This document shows positions 22,483-22,498 of a DNA stretch of 22,498 bases, one piece after another. Each line of letters opens with the position of its first letter. Within the stretch, counting starts at the first letter, position 1. Origin of the DNA: a virus. The notes beneath the pieces were generated by a model that was not told where the DNA came from, ran no database searches, and worked only from the letters and a program-made list of their open reading frames with translations. The position numbers were made by a program, and so were the translations under genes. The stretch covers positions 1 through 22,498 of IMG/VR virus record IMGVR_UViG_3300029266_002388. One strand, 5' to 3'.

Positions 22483-22498
22483 ACATATTCTTCCTTCC

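Noticed and set aside
1-22498. CRISPR arrays, insertion sequences, integrase or attachment sites
   Set aside because: No regularly spaced repeats, transposase motifs or recombinase signatures were found on either strand.

Overview
The window reads as part of the genome of a T4-like (contractile-tailed) bacteriophage. All genes lie on the + strand, tightly packed, often with ATGA or TAATG stop/start overlaps. The clearest diagnostic genes are a gp55-type late sigma factor (8368-9090), a gp25-like baseplate wedge protein (12868-13284), a gp6-like baseplate wedge protein (13274-15106) and a gp5-like beta-stacked spike protein (9451-10698). The host is probably a member of the Bacteroidota. Starts lack Shine-Dalgarno sequences and are preceded by A/T-rich DNA, and three intergenic regions carry promoters of the form TTTG/TGTG-N20-TATNTTTA, close to the Bacteroidota housekeeping consensus (TTTG, about 19-20 nt, TAnnTTTG). 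The host assignment is inference.

Layout. (1) 1-1674: the end of a membrane protein, a small unknown gene, an unknown 109-residue gene and a RadA/Sms-like ATPase; the last two share a promoter and leader design. (2) 1675-1944: a gene-free stretch with hairpins and a possible regulatory element. (3) 1945-4497: a possible micro-ORF, a small zinc-ribbon gene, and four genes whose products start with short MK/MR...(F/I)(L/Y/Q)xE-like peptides reminiscent of T4 capsid-targeting sequences. (4) 4497-5846: a small beta-rich protein, then a DUF932-like protein under the third copy of the promoter/leader design. (5) 5916-9090: small conserved-looking phage genes, an HD-domain hydrolase, a one-pass membrane protein and the gp55-like sigma factor. 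(6) 9107-22465: a tail/baseplate block with the gp5-like spike, a proline-rich protein with hydrophobic helices, a small helical protein, gp25, gp6, a DNRLRE-like protein, a small linker-like protein and two very large tail proteins. The window ends just after the last of these.

How the parts fit. The host-like promoters sit before DNA-metabolism-type genes (RadA-like, DUF932-like), which suggests early or middle expression by host RNA polymerase. The nonamer ATATTTATA occurs 3-4 nt before the start codon of four genes (3397, 6462, 9107, 12539), three of which follow a gap or begin a gene run. Because the window encodes a gp55-like late sigma factor, this nonamer is a candidate late promoter -10 element, although its closeness to the ATG is unusual. 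No capsid, portal, terminase, tRNA, integrase, IS element or CRISPR array was seen.
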